From Candidatus Amulumruptor caecigallinarius (GTDB taxonomy: Bacteria; Bacteroidota; Bacteroidia; Bacteroidales; Muribaculaceae), in NCBI GenBank assembly GCA_944321825.1, contig CALUMU010000004.1, positions 62,001-126,000 on the forward strand: a stretch of DNA of 64,000 nt. The letters are read 5' to 3'. Shown here in pieces: positions 17,513-25,507 of the stretch. Position 1 is the stretch's first letter. Each line of letters starts with the position of its first letter. The notes under the pieces were generated by a model, which was not told where the DNA came from, searched no databases, and saw only the letters and a program-made list of their open reading frames with translations. The translations under genes and the position numbers were made by a program.

Positions 17513-19011
17513 TACGCAAAGTGCTTGTAGCCAATCGTGGCGAAATCGCGATGCGTGTCATGCGCTCGTGCAAGGAGATGGGGATTGCCACTGTCGCAGT
17601 TTATTCCAATGCTGACCGTGCGTCGCTCCACGTCGGCTATGCCGACGAAGCCGTCTGTATAGGCGACCCTGCGCCGGCTGACAGCTATCTCAACCAGTCA
17701 AAGATAATAGGAGCAGCCAAAGAAACCAACGCGGATGCCATACATCCGGGTTATGGTTTTCTGAGTGAAAATGCCGAATTTGCCGACATGTGCAGCAAAA
17801 ACGGCATAACATTCATCGGTCCTGACAGCCATAGCATACGTGTGATGGGTGACAAAATCTCTGCACGCGAGGCGATGATAGCCGCTGGTGTCCCGGTAGT
17901 ACCCGGCATGACAGTGTCGGACGGCGGCGAGGGCCTGATAGAAGGATGCCGAGCCATCGGTTTCCCGGTTATACTCAAAGCCACAGCCGGAGGCGGAGGC
18001 AAGGGCATGAGGTTGGTGGAGGATGAAGCGTCGCTGCTTGAAGCTTTTGAGGAAGCACGGTCGGAGGCGCGTTCGTCGTTTGGCAACGATGAGGTGTATG
18101 TGGAGAAATACATCGAGTCGCCCCACCATATAGAGATTCAGCTGCTTGCCGATAAGCATGGTAAAGTGATACATCTTCTTGACCGCGAGTGTTCGGTACA
18201 GCGTCGTCATCAGAAGATAGTGGAGGAGTGCCCTTCGCCGTTTATTTCCGAAGAAGTCCGCGCCGCTATGGGCGACATAGCTGTAAAAGCGGCCAAGGCT
18301 GTGGGGTATGTCGGCGCCGGCACGGTGGAGTTTCTTGTAGATGCCGGCATGAACTTCTATTTCCTTGAGATGAACACCCGTCTGCAGGTTGAGCATCCTG
18401 TCACAGAAGAGGTAATGGGAGTGGATTTGGTGAAAGAGCAGATAAAAATCGCGTCAGGCCTGCCCATGTCGTACCGCCAGGAGGAAATCAAGCCGCGAGG
18501 ACATGCCATAGAGTGCCGTATCTGCGCCGAAGACCCCGACAATAATTTCATCCCTACCTGCGGGATAATCCACTCGGTGCGCAATCCCCAAGGTATCGGT
18601 GTCCGTATCGACAGTTTTATCTATGACGGATACGAGGTGCCGATATACTACGATTCGATGCTCTCGAAATTGGTCGTGTGGGCTACGACACGTCAGTATG
18701 CTCTCGAGCGTATGCGGCGTGTGCTGTATGAATATAAAATAACAGGCATAAAGACCAACATAGACTATCTGCGGCGCATCATGGATGTGCGCGAATTTGT
18801 GCGCGGACGCTATACGACGCATTTCATTCAGGATAATACCGAGGCGCTTATGCCTGCTGAAAATGCCCGTGACACCGAGGATGTGGCTCTCATAGCCGCG
18901 TATATAGACTATATCGTGAACAAAAATTCCCCGGCTATCCCCGACGTGGATAACCGCCCAATAAGCCGGTGGCGCATGTTTGCCAAGCAGAAAGGTGTGC
19001 TGCGAATCTAA
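17509..19011 (+). CDS. Biotin carboxylase subunit of acyl-CoA carboxylase
   Basis: ATP-dependent carboxylation of the biotin carried by the neighbouring carrier protein. 500 residues from the ATG at 17509 (MIRKVLVANRGEIAMRV). Signatures: IHPGYGFLSENAEFA, the ATP-grasp glycine loop GGGGKGMRLV, RRHQKIVEECPSP and NTRLQVEHPVTEEV. Together with the next two genes it forms a three-subunit biotin enzyme of the acetyl/propionyl-CoA carboxylase type. Such triads in Bacteroidales are usually linked to propionyl-CoA/methylmalonyl-CoA chemistry. It lies under the cobalamin riboswitch, translationally coupled to the small Cys-rich gene. Confidence 0.93.
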   Translation: MIRKVLVANRGEIAMRVMRSCKEMGIATVAVYSNADRASLHVGYADEAVCIGDPAPADSYLNQSKIIGAAKETNADAIHPGYGFLSENAEFADMCSKNGITFIGPDSHSIRVMGDKISAREAMIAAGVPVVPGMTVSDGGEGLIEGCRAIGFPVILKATAGGGGKGMRLVEDEASLLEAFEEARSEARSSFGNDEVYVEKYIESPHHIEIQLLADKHGKVIHLLDRECSVQRRHQKIVEECPSPFISEEVRAAMGDIAVKAAKAVGYVGAGTVEFLVDAGMNFYFLEMNTRLQVEHPVTEEVMGVDLVKEQIKIASGLPMSYRQEEIKPRGHAIECRICAEDPDNNFIPTCGIIHSVRNPQGIGVRIDSFIYDGYEVPIYYDSMLSKLVVWATTRQYALERMRRVLYEYKITGIKTNIDYLRRIMDVREFVRGRYTTHFIQDNTEALMPAENARDTEDVALIAAYIDYIVNKNSPAIPDVDNRPISRWRMFAKQKGVLRI

Positions 19012-19061
19012 ATCGGTCCTGTGATTAATATTTTGAAACAAGTTTAAATCAGTTCAACATC

Positions 19062-19574
19062 ATGATTGCAAAAATCAACGGAAAGGAACGCGATATAGAA
19101 CTCGTGAGCAAGGACGGCGACCGTGTCAGCCTTAAGATAGACGGACGTCCGGTAGATGTGGATGTCATATTGAGTGAAAACGGATTCTGCTCCATACTCC
19201 ATGACGGACATTCATTTAATGCGGAGATAGTCCGCAACAACGATTCGGACTATGTCATCACCACCGATTTCCAGAGGTTTGACATATCTCTAAGCCGTCC
19301 GCGTAAGAAATACATCCGTCCCGGAGAGTCGGACGATGACGACGAATCGCAGGAGGCCATACTCGCCCCGATGCCCGGAAAGATAGTCAAGATACTCGTG
19401 CAGTCAGGCTCGGAGGTACACAAAGGCGAGCCGCTTCTCGTGATTGAAGCCATGAAGATGCAGACCACCTATACGGCTTCGCAGGATGCCACTGTGGAGA
19501 CCGTGGCGGTCAAAGAGGGTGATGCAGTCCTCACAAACCAGCTTTTGATTTCATTCCAACGTACAGATAAGTAG
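19062..19574 (+). CDS. Biotin carboxyl carrier subunit
   Basis: 170 residues. The C-terminal biotinyl domain (about 98-168) contains the canonical EAMKM motif with the biotinylated Lys132; APMPGKI and GEPLLVIEAMKM are intact. The N-terminal ~80 residues are a beta-rich domain seen in carrier subunits of propionyl-CoA carboxylase/methylmalonyl-CoA decarboxylase complexes, followed by an acidic linker (GESDDDDES). It shuttles carboxybiotin between the subunits encoded on either side. Confidence 0.93.
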   Translation: MIAKINGKERDIELVSKDGDRVSLKIDGRPVDVDVILSENGFCSILHDGHSFNAEIVRNNDSDYVITTDFQRFDISLSRPRKKYIRPGESDDDDESQEAILAPMPGKIVKILVQSGSEVHKGEPLLVIEAMKMQTTYTASQDATVETVAVKEGDAVLTNQLLISFQRTDK

Positions 19575-19599
19575 GAAAACGTACAGAATAAGCAACAAA

Positions 19600-21120
19600 A
19601 TGAATAACTCTGAATTTCAATCACTGTCGCTTGCTGCCGAAAACGGCGGAGGACAGGCAGCCATACAACGCCAACGCAACGCCGGAAAGAAAACGGCGCG
19701 TGAACGCATAGAACTTCTGCTTGACGATGACACATTCGTGGAGACCGACAAGTTTGTGGTGCACGATTGCAATGTCTATGGCATGGATAAGAAACGCTAT
19801 CCCGGCGACGGCGTAGTGACCGGGTATGGTAAAATCGACGGTCGCATAGTGTATGTCTACGCTTTCGATTTCACTGTCAACGGAGGGTCGCTCGGACGTG
19901 CCAATGCGTCCAAGATAGTGAAGCTCCAGAAACTCGCACTGAAAAACGGTGCCCCTATCATCGCGCTCAACGACTCCGGGGGCGCCCGCATACAGGAGGG
20001 GGTCAACGCCCTCAGTGGTTATTCCGAGATATTCTACCAGAACGTGAAAGCTTCGGGTGTCATCCCGCAGATTTCCGCCATTCTCGGGCCATGCGCCGGG
20101 GGTGCATGTTATTCGCCGGCTCTTACCGATTTCATTTTCATGGTGAAGGATTTGAGCTACATGTTTGTCACCGGACCCGATGTGGTCAAGGCTGTCACCC
20201 ATGAGGAAATTTCCAAGTCGGAACTCGGAGGCTCTACGACGCATACATCCGTCAGCGGTGTGGCGCATTTTGTGGGCCGCGACGAGGAGGAAACCCTCAT
20301 GATGATTCGCGAGCTGATAAGTTTTATCCCGTCGAACAACATGGAGGACAGCTCCATGCGCGACACCCACGACACCGCCAAGCGCGAGTGTCCGAAGCTC
20401 GACACGCTTATCCCCGAAGACCCGAATATACCCTATGATATGAAAGAACTCATAGAGGAGGTGGTCGATGAAGGTTATCTTTTTGAGGTCATGGCTGGAT
20501 TTGCCAAAAACATAATAGTAGGATTTGCACGCATCGGAGGGCGCACGGTCGGCATCGTGGCCAATCAGCCTCTGCATCTTGCCGGTGTACTTGACATCGA
20601 TGCCTCTGACAAGGCTGCGCGCTTCATCCGTTTCTGTGACTGCTTCGATATCCCTGTCGTCACATTTGAGGATGTCCCGGGCTTCCTTCCGGGCAAGGAT
20701 CAGGAATACGGAGGCATAATACGCCACGGAGCGAAGATAATGTATGCTTATGCCGAGGCTACCGTCCCGAAGATTACGCTCATAACACGCAAGGCTTATG
20801 GCGGCGCATACATAGTGATGTCGTCCAAGGAGTCGGGATGCGATGTCAACATGGCTTATCCGGGTGCGGAGATTGCGGTCATGGGTGCCGACGGTGCGGT
20901 CAATATCCTGCACCGTAAGGCCGAAGGCGATGAGCGCCAGCATGCGGTGGATGATTACAAGGCGTTGTTCTCCAATCCTTTGCGTGCGGCCGAAAAAGGA
21001 TATATCGATGAGATAATTTTACCTCGCGACACCCGTAACCGTATCCTTGACGCATTGGAGATGACCCAGAACAAGAGCGAGGTTAATCCGCCGAAAAAAC
21101 ATGGCAACATGCCTCTGTAA
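19600..21120 (+). CDS. Acyl-CoA carboxylase carboxyltransferase subunit (propionyl/methylmalonyl-CoA type)
   Basis: 506 residues. Transfers carboxyl between biotin and an acyl-CoA. Both crotonase-fold halves are present: GGSLGRANASKI, NDSGGARIQEGV and GPCAGGACYSPALTDF in the N half; FCDCFDIPVVTFEDVPGFLPG and TRKAYGGAYIVMSSK in the C half. PccB and MmdA share these features. No separate membrane decarboxylase subunit (oadB/mmdB type) is next to it. It ends the riboswitch operon, 25 nt after the carrier gene. Confidence 0.92.
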   Translation: MNNSEFQSLSLAAENGGGQAAIQRQRNAGKKTARERIELLLDDDTFVETDKFVVHDCNVYGMDKKRYPGDGVVTGYGKIDGRIVYVYAFDFTVNGGSLGRANASKIVKLQKLALKNGAPIIALNDSGGARIQEGVNALSGYSEIFYQNVKASGVIPQISAILGPCAGGACYSPALTDFIFMVKDLSYMFVTGPDVVKAVTHEEISKSELGGSTTHTSVSGVAHFVGRDEEETLMMIRELISFIPSNNMEDSSMRDTHDTAKRECPKLDTLIPEDPNIPYDMKELIEEVVDEGYLFEVMAGFAKNIIVGFARIGGRTVGIVANQPLHLAGVLDIDASDKAARFIRFCDCFDIPVVTFEDVPGFLPGKDQEYGGIIRHGAKIMYAYAEATVPKITLITRKAYGGAYIVMSSKESGCDVNMAYPGAEIAVMGADGAVNILHRKAEGDERQHAVDDYKALFSNPLRAAEKGYIDEIILPRDTRNRILDALEMTQNKSEVNPPKKHGNMPL

Positions 21121-21262
21121 GCCGTGTCAGGTGTGGTGCATGGCATGGTCATCATAAAGAATCCTCCCTGATAACTGATTTTTGCGAGTTATTTAGTATA
21201 TTCGCATTGATGCATGACGACGTTGTGTTTCAATTAAAATCAGTTCAATAGCTTCTCGGAAT

Positions 21263-22378
21263 ATGAATAAAACAGGAATATCATATATGGCTTGCGGAAA
21301 GTTTATGTTTCCGCAAAGGTTGGTTGATGCTCGACGTCGGTTGCAGTCGGGCGATGTGTCGTCAGAGCAGCTACATGAAGTAGAGACGGAATGTCTGCGG
21401 GATCTGGTGAGGCGGCAGACCGAGGCCGGACTGCAGATAGTGAGTGATGGCTGCATCACGCGGACACAGTGGGACTTCGATTTCTATTTCGGATTGGATG
21501 GCGTAGAGCGGCGCTATATCGAAAGCGGCCACATATATCAGGATTGCGATTTGCATCATCCTGTTCCGTGTATAACCGGGACAATCGGATTCAATGACGC
21601 ACATCCGTTTTTCTCGCAGTACATGGATCTGGCCTCCATGGCTCCTGCCGGAGTAGAGACATCTGTGCTTTTGCCGGCTCCGGCCCATTTCTTGTTGTGG
21701 CTGCTGATGCAGGACGGCACTTGGAAGTCGGTTTATTCGGACTTCAACAGGCTTCTTGGCGACATTAGCCGGACCTATAATGAGACCATTTTGAAATTTT
21801 ACGGACTGGGTTGCCGGCATATCATCTTGGAGGATCGCTCGTGGAGGATGCTGTGCCACCGCGACGGCCTCAAGCGTATCTTGCAGGCGGGCTATGACCT
21901 GCACCAGCTCACGAGCAGTCTCCGGCGTGTCAACGACGAGGCTTTGCAGCAGCTCCCTGCCGGTTTGGATATAATGCTGTATGTCAAGCGGCTTGAAGTA
22001 GGTGTCAGCCGTGAGATGGCTTCGCGGCACTGTGGCGCGATTTCACAAATTGTCTTCGGACATAGCAACGTGCCTACGGTCATCCTTGATATGCCTGACG
22101 GCTCCGAGGACAGTGTCATGTCCATAATTTCACATCTGCCGGCTGGCAAGCGGTTGGTAATCGGTGTGGTCGACGGCAGGTCTCCGCAGCTTGAAAATAT
22201 GGATGAAGTTGCCGCTAAAATCCGGGCTGCCCGGCAGGTGATAGGCGACAGTCTTAGGGGCATCACAGTCATAGGCGGCTTTAAACGCGAATCATCGTCG
22301 ATAAGCACTACGGCTTTCCTTGAAGATGACCAGTGGCAGAAGATAAGCCTTCTCCGGCGGTTGGCCGATGCTGTATGA
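21263..22378 (+). CDS. MetE C-terminal-like (YxjG-type) protein lacking usual zinc ligands
   Basis: 371 residues resembling the cobalamin-independent methionine synthase C-terminal barrel family: VSDGCITRTQWDFDF near residue 67, CITGTIGF, DLASM, and a late VIGGFKRESSS. In catalytic members the zinc is held by HxC, Glu and a late Cys (…CGF…). Here the corresponding places read IMLYVKRLEVG, VILDMP and IGGF, and the early DGE reads DGC. The canonical methyltransferase centre therefore looks degenerate. 142 nt separate it from the carboxylase operon, so it may or may not share the B12-controlled transcript. Function uncertain. Confidence 0.65.
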   Translation: MNKTGISYMACGKFMFPQRLVDARRRLQSGDVSSEQLHEVETECLRDLVRRQTEAGLQIVSDGCITRTQWDFDFYFGLDGVERRYIESGHIYQDCDLHHPVPCITGTIGFNDAHPFFSQYMDLASMAPAGVETSVLLPAPAHFLLWLLMQDGTWKSVYSDFNRLLGDISRTYNETILKFYGLGCRHIILEDRSWRMLCHRDGLKRILQAGYDLHQLTSSLRRVNDEALQQLPAGLDIMLYVKRLEVGVSREMASRHCGAISQIVFGHSNVPTVILDMPDGSEDSVMSIISHLPAGKRLVIGVVDGRSPQLENMDEVAAKIRAARQVIGDSLRGITVIGGFKRESSSISTTAFLEDDQWQKISLLRRLADAV

Positions 22379-22433
22379 TCATGGCGTAAATACGAGCTAA
22401 AAGCTGTAAATTCGTGAAAGGATGTTAATAAAT

Positions 22434-22464
22434 TTGCGTATTCGGATATTTGCCCGTATATTTG
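22434..22464 (+). promoter_or_regulatory. Promoter of tRNA-Glu/rpsT cluster
   Basis: TTG (22434-22436), a 20-nt spacer and TATATTTG (22457-22464) give a perfect Bacteroidetes promoter. The predicted start near 22471 is 30 nt before the first tRNA-Glu. Confidence 0.85.
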
Positions 22465-22500
22465 CAGTCGCTTTTGGTGCTTGACCAGAGCGACAGTGTT

Positions 22501-22572
22501 GGCCCATTCGTCTATCGGCTAGGACGCAAGATTTTCATTCTTGAAAGAGGAGTTCGATTCTCCTATGGGCTA
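22501..22572 (+). tRNA. tRNA-Glu (TTC), copy 1
   Basis: 72 nt. The acceptor stem is GGCCCAT/ATGGGCT, with the D arm TCTATCGGCTAGGA and the anticodon loop ATTTTCATT (anticodon UUC). The T arm is GAGGAGTTCGATTCTCC. CCA is not encoded. It has the same sequence as the second copy at 22988-23059. Confidence 0.97.
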
Positions 22573-22625
22573 CTTAATCAAAATAAAACAACACACAAGC
22601 TACAAAAAAATCACGATTTTCCACG

Positions 22626-22883
22626 ATGGCAAACCATAAATCATCTGAAAAGAGAATCCGTCAGACTGTGACACGCAACCTCCGCAACCGTTACTATGCA
22701 AAGACTGCCCGTAACGCTGTCCGCGCCCTCCGCAAGCTTACCGACAAGGCTGAAGCTCAGGAGCGTTATGCGAAGGTTGTATCTATGCTTGACCGTCTTG
22801 CAGCCAAGAAGACCATCTCTAAGAACAAGGCTTCCAACCTCAAGAGCAAGCTCGCCCGTCACATCAACAAGCTCTCTGCTTAA
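22626..22883 (+). CDS. rpsT: 30S ribosomal protein S20
   Basis: 85 residues, very basic. The N-terminus [21 protein letters not shown] and the helical repeat [18 protein letters not shown] are typical of S20, an early-assembling small-subunit protein that binds 16S rRNA. It sits between two identical tRNA-Glu genes and is probably read from the promoter in front of the first. Confidence 0.97.
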   Translation: MANHKSSEKRIRQTVTRNLRNRYYAKTARNAVRALRKLTDKAEAQERYAKVVSMLDRLAAKKTISKNKASNLKSKLARHINKLSA

Positions 22884-22987
22884 TCCGATTTAACTCAGAC
22901 TAAGCACCTAACCGAAAACATAAAACCATTCCGGCCAGTATCTCTCGCAGAGCCGTGCTTTCTTGAGATAACCGGGACAGGCAAGTT

Positions 22988-23059
22988 GGCCCATTCGTCT
23001 ATCGGCTAGGACGCAAGATTTTCATTCTTGAAAGAGGAGTTCGATTCTCCTATGGGCTA
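22988..23059 (+). tRNA. tRNA-Glu (TTC), copy 2
   Basis: 72 nt with the same sequence as the copy at 22501, including the UUC anticodon. It ends 13 nt before the ATG of the next gene. No separate promoter is visible, so it is probably processed from the rpsT transcript. Confidence 0.97.
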
Positions 23060-23072
23060 CATAAGTAGAATA

Positions 23073-23876
23073 ATGAAGCGCAATCCCTCCGTGATGGAGA
23101 GGTTGCGCTGTTTTTTGGACCATCAGGCTGCGATGTACAACGTGCCTGAGTTCGCCGACAATGACCCGGTGCAGTTTCCACGCCGTTTTTCACGGCTTGA
23201 AGACCGCGAGATTGTATCTTTGCTCTGCTCGACTATCGCTTGGGGTAACCGTAAGATGATATGCCGTGACTGTGAGAGGCTGATAGGGATGATGGGCGGT
23301 GAGCCGTATGAGTTCCTGATGGATAAAGCGTATGAGGATTTGCCCGATGGTAATATCCACCGCACGTTTTTTGTCGAAAACCTGCGTCGCTACATGCGCG
23401 GTCTCAGGGATATATACGCCGCCCACGGCAGTCTGCAAGGCTTTGCACGTCATATCCATATAAGTGCCAGCGAAACTCCGTCGTGGCATCTTGTGGCTGG
23501 GCTGAACCAGAGCATATGTGAAGCCAACGGAGGTGTAGGCGACAGCCGGTGTCTGCCCCAGAATCTTGATTCTACGGCTCTCAAACGTGTCAATATGGCT
23601 TTGCGTTGGCTCGTCAGAAATGACGGCATCGTTGATATGGGGTGCTGGGATGTCATCAAGCCCTCGCAGCTTTTCATCCCAATGGATGTCCACGTCGGCA
23701 ATCAGGCGCGGGCGTTGGGTCTGCTCGAGCGTAAAGCCAATGACCGTAAGGCGGTCATGGAGCTGACGGCGTTGCTGCGCGACTTCCGTCCCGAAGACCC
23801 TGTCGTCTATGATTTCGCCCTCTTTGGCATAGGCATAACAGGTGCCACTCCCGACCTGCCTGATGGTATACAGTAG
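23073..23876 (+). CDS. TIGR02757/DUF2400 family protein
   Basis: 267 residues from the ATG at 23073; an upstream in-frame ATG at 23028 lies inside the tRNA and is rejected. Recognisable stretches are FADNDPVQFPRRF, IVSLLCSTIAWGNRKMI, KPSQLFIPMDVHVGNQAR and RPEDPVVYDFALFGIG, typical of this conserved Bacteroidota family. The fold is thought to resemble HhH DNA-glycosylases, but the activity is unknown. The position directly behind tRNA-Glu suggests it is read from the same transcript. Confidence 0.85.
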   Translation: MKRNPSVMERLRCFLDHQAAMYNVPEFADNDPVQFPRRFSRLEDREIVSLLCSTIAWGNRKMICRDCERLIGMMGGEPYEFLMDKAYEDLPDGNIHRTFFVENLRRYMRGLRDIYAAHGSLQGFARHIHISASETPSWHLVAGLNQSICEANGGVGDSRCLPQNLDSTALKRVNMALRWLVRNDGIVDMGCWDVIKPSQLFIPMDVHVGNQARALGLLERKANDRKAVMELTALLRDFRPEDPVVYDFALFGIGITGATPDLPDGIQ

Positions 23877-24144
23877 GGGGATCAGCTTCCGTTAAAGCTC
23901 CGCAGGAGCGTAAAAACAGTAGGGCGGGTCGCAAGCCCCGTCACAAAGCAGAGTCCGAGCGGTCAGCCCTGCAGGGGCTGGCGGCGTAAGCCGTAGTCAT
24001 CGCCACACGATGGTATGATATGCGGAATTATGTAGGGATGCACCCTGGTGCATCCGCCGTTACGTTGACCACATCCAGCAAATTGTAGGGACGCACGGCT
24101 CGTGCGTCCTCAACCGCTAACCGCACCTGTCCTCTGACCCACTA
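23877..24144. repeat. Cluster of palindromic REP-like repeats
   Basis: This intergenic stretch holds four palindromes: GCTCC-GCA-GGAGC (23897-23909), CAGCCC...GGGCTG (23964-23980), GGATGCACC-CT-GGTGCATCC (24036-24055) and GGACGCACG-GCT-CGTGCGTCC (24089-24109). The last two share the frame TGTAGGGAyGCAC...GTGCrTCC, so they are two copies of one unit. Such GTAGGGACGCAC units are dispersed in Bacteroidales genomes. They separate the convergent TIGR02757 and MBL genes and may also terminate transcription. Confidence 0.7.
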
Positions 24145-24789
24145 TTACAGGTATGGATTGAAAGCCGCCTCGTCGGCTATGGTCGTGGACCGTCCGTGAC
24201 CGGGATATACGACGGTTTCACCGGGCAATGGCAGCAGCTGGTCGGCTATGGCATTGATGAGTTGGCGGTAGTCCCCTCCCGGGAGGTCGGTGCGTCCGAT
24301 GCTGCGTTCAAAAAGTGAATCGCCGCTGAACACTACCCCGGCTTCCTTGCAGTACAGGGCTATGCTGCCAGGAGAGTGCCCGGGTACATGCAGCACGGTG
24401 AAGTCCAGTGTCCCCAACTTTATGACATCGTCTTGGCGCAGATCCACTTCAACATTAAGCGGGCGGAGTGCGTCGGGATTCATGCCGAACATCTGAGCCT
24501 GTTCGCGCCGGCGGGCACCGAGCATACTGTCGCCGCTGTTGGCTTCGGTCTTTAGATTGTAGGTATCGGTTATGTGGTCGTTGCCCCATGTGTGGTCGAG
24601 GTGCAGATGTGTGTTAACTAAATGTGTCAGTGTGAGGCCGTTGGCGTGTATGAAGTCGTCAAATTCCTGCCGCTCGGCGGCATTATACATGCCGGGGTCT
24701 ATCACCATCGCCTCGCGTGTTTCAGCGTCCCATGCGAGGTATGTATTCTCATCAAACGGATTGAATACGAAAGTCTTTATCTCCAGCAT
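24145..24789 (-). CDS. MBL-fold metallo-hydrolase (glyoxalase II-like)
   Basis: 214 residues. The zinc signature THLHLDH, the central PGHSPGSIALYC with the third His, FSGDSLFERSIGRTD with the bridging Asp, and YPGHGRSTT with the last His are all present. This set fits the hydroxyacylglutathione hydrolase/YcbL subgroup of thioester hydrolases. Cytosolic; the substrate is not certain. It follows rsmG by 5 nt in the same direction. Confidence 0.9.
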   Translation of the reverse strand: MLEIKTFVFNPFDENTYLAWDAETREAMVIDPGMYNAAERQEFDDFIHANGLTLTHLVNTHLHLDHTWGNDHITDTYNLKTEANSGDSMLGARRREQAQMFGMNPDALRPLNVEVDLRQDDVIKLGTLDFTVLHVPGHSPGSIALYCKEAGVVFSGDSLFERSIGRTDLPGGDYRQLINAIADQLLPLPGETVVYPGHGRSTTIADEAAFNPYL

Positions 24790-24794
24790 AGCGG

Positions 24795-25424
24795 TTATAA
24801 TTTACAGTATACTATCTTCTTGGTAGTGAAAAACTCCTCTGAGAAGTAGTCTGAGATAGGCACTTCCAATATGGGGAGGCGCGTTCCTGTCATCTCGGCC
24901 TCTATCTCGCCCCCTTTGAGGCATACGAGGCCGTTGGGCCATTTGTTTTTGCCGCGTGTGGCTATGTTGCGGCGTGAGATTTTCGCCAATTCGTCAAGAC
25001 GCATCACGGCGCGTGACACCACGAAGTCCACCTTTTCATGATATTCGCCGGAGTCGCCGTGTTGCAGGGTGACGTTTGCCAGACCTATCCGCTCGGCGAT
25101 GTCGGTGGCAACGCGGATTTTTTTGCCTATGCGGTCTATCAGGTGGAAACGCACATCCGGCCACATTATAGCCAACGGTATGCCGGGGAATCCGCCACCG
25201 GTTCCGAGGTCGAGAATCCGTGTGCCCGCCACCGGGGTCATAAACTTAGCTAAGGCGAGTGAATGTAGCACGTGACGCTCGTAGAGGTTGTCTATGTCGC
25301 GCCGCGACACCACGTTGACCTTCGCGTTCCACTCTGCATACAGCGGACCGAGGGCGGCAATCATCTCGCGCTGCCTCTCGTCCAACTCAGGAAAATATTT
25401 ATAAACTGTTTCGGGCGAATCCAT
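24795..25424 (-). CDS. rsmG: 16S rRNA (guanine527-N7)-methyltransferase
   Basis: 209 residues. SAM-binding motif RILDLGTGGGFPGIPLAI, then VDFVVSRAVMRLDEL and KNKWPNGLVCLKGGE, typical of RsmG (GidB), which methylates G527 of 16S rRNA. It is divergent from the CvfB-like gene and coupled to the MBL gene. A TAACTTTG box (25455-25448) may drive it, but no matching TTG is seen. Confidence 0.95.
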   Translation of the reverse strand: MDSPETVYKYFPELDERQREMIAALGPLYAEWNAKVNVVSRRDIDNLYERHVLHSLALAKFMTPVAGTRILDLGTGGGFPGIPLAIMWPDVRFHLIDRIGKKIRVATDIAERIGLANVTLQHGDSGEYHEKVDFVVSRAVMRLDELAKISRRNIATRGKNKWPNGLVCLKGGEIEAEMTGTRLPILEVPISDYFSEEFFTTKKIVYCKL

Positions 25425-25447
25425 GGTAATATATTGTTATAACAATA

Positions 25448-25474
25448 CAAAGTTAAGATTAATTGTTAAATTTG
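25448..25474. promoter_or_regulatory. Divergent -7 boxes between rsmG and the CvfB-like gene
   Basis: Minus strand TAACTTTG (25455-25448) faces rsmG and plus strand TAAATTTG (25467-25474) faces the CvfB-like gene. Both fit TAnnTTTG, but neither has a TTG at the proper distance, so these are partial matches. Confidence 0.4.
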
Positions 25475-25507
25475 TACATAACTTCATATAACTACTTTAG
25501 TCAGACT

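Noticed and set aside
19621-20943. 440-codon minus-strand ORF opposite the carboxyltransferase gene
   Set aside because: Lies wholly antisense to a clear coding gene with intact motifs; no family features of its own.
23028-23072. Upstream in-frame start of the TIGR02757 gene
   Set aside because: It falls inside the second tRNA-Glu; the ATG at 23073 fits the family start.
24001-24110. Possible CRISPR-like array from repeated palindromes
   Set aside because: Only two copies of the unit, no regular spacers, no cas genes in the window.
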